From contig CAUYUJ010001423.1 of assembly GCA_963575745.1 (NCBI GenBank), positions 40,001 to 60,000 on the forward strand: 20,000 nucleotides of DNA. Direction: 5' to 3'. Below the pieces are notes generated by a model. It was not told the DNA's origin. It did not search any database and saw only the letters and a program-made list of their open reading frames with translations. The translations under genes were made by a program, and so were the position numbers. Shown in pieces: positions 17,250 through 20,000 of the stretch; the stretch's first letter is position 1, and each line of letters begins with the position of its first letter. This DNA is from Prorocentrum cordatum. Lineage: Eukaryota; Sar; Dinophyceae; Prorocentrales; Prorocentraceae.

Positions 17250-18245
17250 TATAGCCCTATGGCCTCATAGCCCTGTAGTCCTATAGCCCGATCGCCCTAT
17301 AGGCCTATCGCCCTAGAGCCTCAGAGCCCTATAGCCCTATAGCCGTATAGCCCTATAGCACTATAGCCCAATAGCCCTATAGCCCTATAACCCTACAGCC
17401 TTACAGCCTTACATCCCCAAAGCCCTATCGCCCTAGAGCCCTATAGCTCTATAGCCCCATAGCTCTACAGCCCAATAGCCTTATAGGCCTATATCCCTAT
17501 AGCCCTATAGCCCTATAGCCCTATAGCCCTATATCCCAATAGCCCTATAGCCCTATAGCCCCATAGCCCCATAGCCCTATAGCCCTATAACCCTATAGCC
17601 CAATAGCCCAATAGCCCTACATCCCCATAGCCCTATAGCCCTATAGCCCTATAGCCCTATAGCCTTATAGCCCTATAGCCTTATAGTCCTACAGGCCTAC
17701 AGCCCTAGAAACCCTATATAGCTCTATACGCCTATAACCCTTTATATCTATAGCCCTATAGCCCTATATCCCTATAGCCCTATACCTCTATGGTCCTATA
17801 GCCCCATCGCCTTATCAATTATAGCCCTATAGACTCATAGCCCTATAGCCTTATAGTCCTATAGGCCTACAGCCCTAAAAGCCCTATATAGCTCTATATG
17901 TATGATCATATATGCCTATAACCCTTTATATATAGCCCTATAGCCCTATATTCCTATAGCCCTATACCTCTATTGTCCTATAGCCCCATCGCCTTATCAA
18001 TTATAGCTCTATAGACTCATAACACTATGGCCCTATAACCCTATAGTTTCACAGCCTCATAGCCCCATAGTCCCATAGTCCTGTAGTCCTACAGCCCTAC
18101 ACTCCTATGGCCCTAGAGCCGTATAGCCTCATAGCCCTATAGACCCATAGCCCCATGGCCCTACAACCCTATAGCTCCACAGCCCTACAGCCCCGTAGCC
18201 CCATCGCCCCATAGCCCAACAGCCCCATAGCTCAGTAGCCCCAAA
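17250..18245. repeat. AGCCCTAT octamer satellite
   Basis: About 1 kb of tandem AGCCCTAT units (8 bp, roughly 115 units), degenerate at both ends and most regular around 17500-17680. The unit junctions give CTATAG palindromes. It is not the dinoflagellate-type telomere repeat (CCCTAAA). It is followed directly by a poly-T run. Confidence 0.95.
17681..18022. repeat. Higher-order duplication inside the octamer satellite
   Basis: A block starting TTATAGTCCTA at 17681 and ending CTTATCAATTATAG recurs from 17851. Shared landmarks are GCCTACAGCCCTA, CTATATAGCTCTATA, AACCCTTTATAT, CCCTATACCTCTAT and CCCCATCGCCTTATCAATT. The offset grows from 170 to 182 bp, so an indel of about 12 bp separates the copies (an ATGTATGATCATAT piece is extra in copy 2). 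Confidence 0.88.
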
Positions 18246-18247
<2 letters not shown>

Positions 18248-18276
<29 letters not shown>

Positions 18277-18318
18277 GTTTTTGTTTTTTTTTGTTTGTTT
18301 TTTGTTGTTTGTTTTCGG
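18248..18318. repeat. Poly-T (minus strand poly-A) tract with adjacent AATAAA
   Basis: A run of 29 T (18248-18276) followed by T with single G interruptions. On the minus strand this is an A-rich tail preceded a few bases earlier by AATAAA (18324-18329). It may mark the 3' end of a retroposed sequence read from the minus strand, or be simple slippage DNA. Confidence 0.6.
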
Positions 18319-18329
18319 TATCATTTATT

Positions 18330-18475
18330 GAAACGCAGCGATTCGACACTCAGGAATCACGCTCTCGCCTTGGACGACCTCACGATTTACTTGGGAGTCG
18401 CGCTCTCGCTTGGGACCTATTGACGGTTCATGCAGGACTCAAGCTTCAGCGACTCGCCCGCAGCGACCCGCCCGC
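18330..18475 (+). repeat. Dispersed repeat family D, partial copy D5
   Basis: GATTCGACACTCAGGAATCA, CGCTCTCGCCTTGG, CTCACGATTTACTTGG and TTCATGCAGGACTC match the early part of D2 and D4. The copy stops where the GTGGCCCC minisatellite begins. Confidence 0.65.
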
Positions 18476-18499
18476 CCGACCCGCCCGTTGGGGCCTGCA

Positions 18500-18846
18500 G
18501 TCGCCCCTCGTTGCTTTTCGCCCTCCATCGATGCCCCTCGCTTCCCTTCGTGGCCCCGTTGTCGCCCTTCGTGGCCCCATGGCTGCCCCTAATGGCCACT
18601 GCTCTCAGTGACCCCGTCGCTGTCTTTGATGTGGCCCTATATGCGTATGCCCTTCGTGGATCCCGCTCGCCCGCGCCCTGTGTGGCTCCCTTGCTGCCCT
18701 TCGTGGCCTTGGTGTCGCCCTTTGTGGCCCCAGTGCTGCCCTTCGTGGCCCCGTTGCTGCCCGCAGTGGCCCCTTCGCTGCCCTGTGTGGCCCTACATAC
18801 GTACGCCCATCGTGGCCCGCGCTCGCTCGCCCCCTTCGTGGCCCCC
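18500..18846. repeat. CTTCGTGGCCCC minisatellite with a larger duplicate
   Basis: Units of about 15 bp such as TGCCCTTCGTGGCCCC fill the stretch. A larger block (18628-18690: GTGGCCCTATATGCGTATGC ... CGCTCGCCCGCG) recurs at 18784-18846 with a 156-bp offset. Minus-strand reading gives Ala-Thr-Lys-Gly repeats, which reflect the DNA unit. Confidence 0.82.
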
Positions 18847-18849
18847 ACC

Positions 18850-19155
18850 CCCTACTCGGAAATCGCGCTATCGCTCGAGACTGTGCCGCGATTCATGCAG
18901 GACCAGCTCTTCAGTAGCCCGCCTGCTCGACCTGGCCGCCTGGGCCCGCCTTCCCGACCCGCCCGTTGGGGTTTACCCGCCCGATCAGCCCGTCTGGTTC
19001 TGCCGCGTGTTCTCTGATCCTAGCCCCTCTCATGCTCATCTCTCCCGTGCTCCATCCTTCTGCACCAACTACACGTGGCAGGTAAGGAAGATATACTCCC
19101 AATGGGGGTACGATCGCAGACGAAGAGGGGGGGCATCGAGGGTGTGGGATATATC
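18850..19155 (+). repeat. Dispersed repeat family D, copy D6
   Basis: GAAATCGCGCTATCGCTCG, GCGATTCATGCAGGAC, CTCGACCTGGCCGCCTGGGC and GGTTCTGCCGCGTG are followed by a TACTCCC-AAT-GGGGGTA hairpin at 19094-19110, in which one pair is T-G, then GACGAAGAGG and GGGATATAT. It ends in the 40-bp repeats at 19154 in place of (TTG)n. Confidence 0.76.
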
Positions 19156-19280
19156 GTGTCGAGTGATAACTCCGCTGGTTTGTCAGGCCGATGAGGCCCT
19201 CGTGGGCCGATGTCGTGTCGAATGACAACTCCGCTGGGTTGCCAGGCCGATGTCGTGTCGAATAACAACTCCGAGGCCCT
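19154..19280 (+). repeat. Three-copy 40-60 bp tandem repeat
   Basis: CGTGTCGA starts units at 19154, 19214 and 19254. Each continues with GATAACTCCG or its variant, and the first two with GCTGG and CAGGCCGAT. The first unit has a 20-bp insertion GAGGCCCTCGTGGGCC that resembles the CTTGG repeat. Confidence 0.78.
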
Positions 19281-19440
19281 CTTGGGCCGTTGTGGGGTCA
19301 TCTTGGAGGTCTCTTGGGCCGGTTTGACCCAGGGGAATCCCGAACAGGCGAGATTGCGTAGATCTTTCAAGCTCGTGCGGCAAATTAATGACTTCGGCCT
19401 CCTCGGGCCTTGCTGGATGTTTCCCGAGAGCCCTCTTGGC
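19265..19440. repeat. CTTGG-type repeat, block 4, with the shared block
   Basis: GGCCCTCTTGGGCCG, TCATCTTGGAGG and CTCTTGGGCC units, then a diverged copy (19337-19420) of the block at 184-265: CCGAACAGGCG, GATCTTTCAA and AATTAATGACTTCGGCCTCC. Confidence 0.65.
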
Positions 19441-19618
19441 TTATGATGTTCCAACATATTTCAGCCTTGACCACCAGAAAGAATTTCGAGCACCAAGAAA
19501 GTACCGAGACTGGAGGGTCTTCACGTGTTTGGCCCTGGGAGGCGATACTCGTTCGACATTGTTTCGATACTTTTCTGGGAGCTCGGATTTTTTTTCTGGG
19601 ATGCGGTCTTGAAGTACG
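19441..19618. other. No recognisable feature
   Basis: Less GC-rich sequence with scattered TTCGA and GATAC words. No coding frame is convincing. Confidence 0.3.
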
Positions 19619-20000
19619 ATGGGAGCAACAGAACTCTTGGCCGTCTTGGAGCTCATCTTGAGGCCATCTGACGCCGTTCAAGAGGCATCTTTGGCCATCC
19701 TGGCGGCTTCGGTGGCCTGCCGGCGCTGGCTCGGAAGCCGTCTCCTGGCATCTTCGACGCCCTGGAGAGCGCCAGAGGGAGGCGTCGGGCCCAGAGGGCC
19801 TCGGAAGGAGGGGGCGGGGTACGCAGACGGGTGCGGCCGGGAGGGGGAGGTCCCGTGGAAGAGTACAGACACCCTACCAGACACCACTTTTATTGTGATC
19901 CTTTTCTTATTCATTGTTTTGCCGATCGGCGCGGGCCCCCGACCCCGCCCCCCTTCCCCCTCCCGTGGAGTAGATCTTGGCTGTTTTAGGCGCCTGTTTC
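19619..20000 (+). CDS. Weak ORF open to the window end, unknown protein
   Basis: From an ATG at 19619 (frame 2) the frame stays open to base 20000, at least 127 residues. The first 20 residues come from a short CTTGG repeat. After that LAILAASVACRRWLGSRLL has a varied composition, and near residues 88-102 there is a hydrophobic stretch TFIVILFLFIVLPIGAGP long enough to be one membrane segment. The end is not in the window. A minus-strand frame (19678-19914) is open opposite, and GC-rich DNA often gives such frames, so I regard this as possible but weak. Confidence 0.2.
   Translation, partial: MGATELLAVLELILRPSDAVQEASLAILAASVACRRWLGSRLLASSTPWRAPEGGVGPRGPRKEGAGYADGCGREGEVPWKSTDTLPDTTFIVILFLFIVLPIGAGPRPRPPSPSRGVDLGCFRRLF

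Noticed and set aside
17250-18245. Interstitial telomere repeat
   Set aside because: The unit is AGCCCTAT, 8 bp, not the CCCTAAA type known in dinoflagellates.
18417-18848. Minus-strand ORF with Ala-Thr-Lys-Gly repeats
   Set aside because: It is the translation of the CTTCGTGGCCCC minisatellite; the opposite strand is equally open.

Overview
The window looks like accessory DNA from a dinoflagellate nuclear genome. The evidence is GC-rich sequence, almost no conserved genes, and a dense mosaic of GC-rich minisatellites, trinucleotide microsatellites and locally amplified repeats. The only persuasive coding signal is eukaryotic in style: a low-complexity linker, a Cys-pair motif and a Trp/Gly-rich tail. 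A Prorocentrum-like dinoflagellate is my best guess, from general familiarity with such sequence, not from a diagnostic marker. I found no rRNA, tRNA, CRISPR array, prokaryotic operon, intact transposase or intact reverse transcriptase.

Layout. 1-1060: CTTGG-type minisatellite in two blocks around a non-repeat insert. 1060-2690: mostly unassigned, with a possible broken minus-strand coding relic (1152-1690) and a weak plus-strand open segment (2414-2690). 2685-3434: compound trinucleotide microsatellites. 3598-3910: partial copy of a dispersed family, here called D. 4125-7275: the one good coding locus, on the plus strand, readable only as open segments in changing frames with one in-frame stop. 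7418-8706: eight copies of a short hairpin repeat, two of them flanking a 174-bp (CT)n tract. 9126-9550: a diverged 273-bp-offset duplication. 10225-10335: purine-rich microsatellite. 10337-10945: second CTTGG minisatellite. 11146-11800: two further local repeat mosaics. 11984-13139: two D copies, one containing a three-copy ~130-bp tandem repeat. 13140-16426: a three-unit, roughly 0.9-1.2 kb tandem array with (TTG)n at each junction. 16427-17100: another D copy. 17195-18245: about 1 kb of an AGCCCTAT octamer satellite with a higher-order duplication. 18248-18318: T-rich tract. 18330-19155: D copies around a GTGGCCCC minisatellite. 19154-19345: 40-bp repeats running into CTTGG repeat. 19619-20000: a weak ORF that runs off the window.

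The sequence does not show genes working together. The coding locus is a single unrecognised protein, either decayed, mis-assembled or split by introns I cannot place. The most interesting material is the repeat architecture. A C-run/G-run hairpin lies 64-92 bp upstream of (TTG)n in two otherwise different repeat families, and the same flank follows (TTG)n at six sites. A 15-base hairpin with a CCCTGGC suffix is spaced at about 40 bp downstream of the gene.
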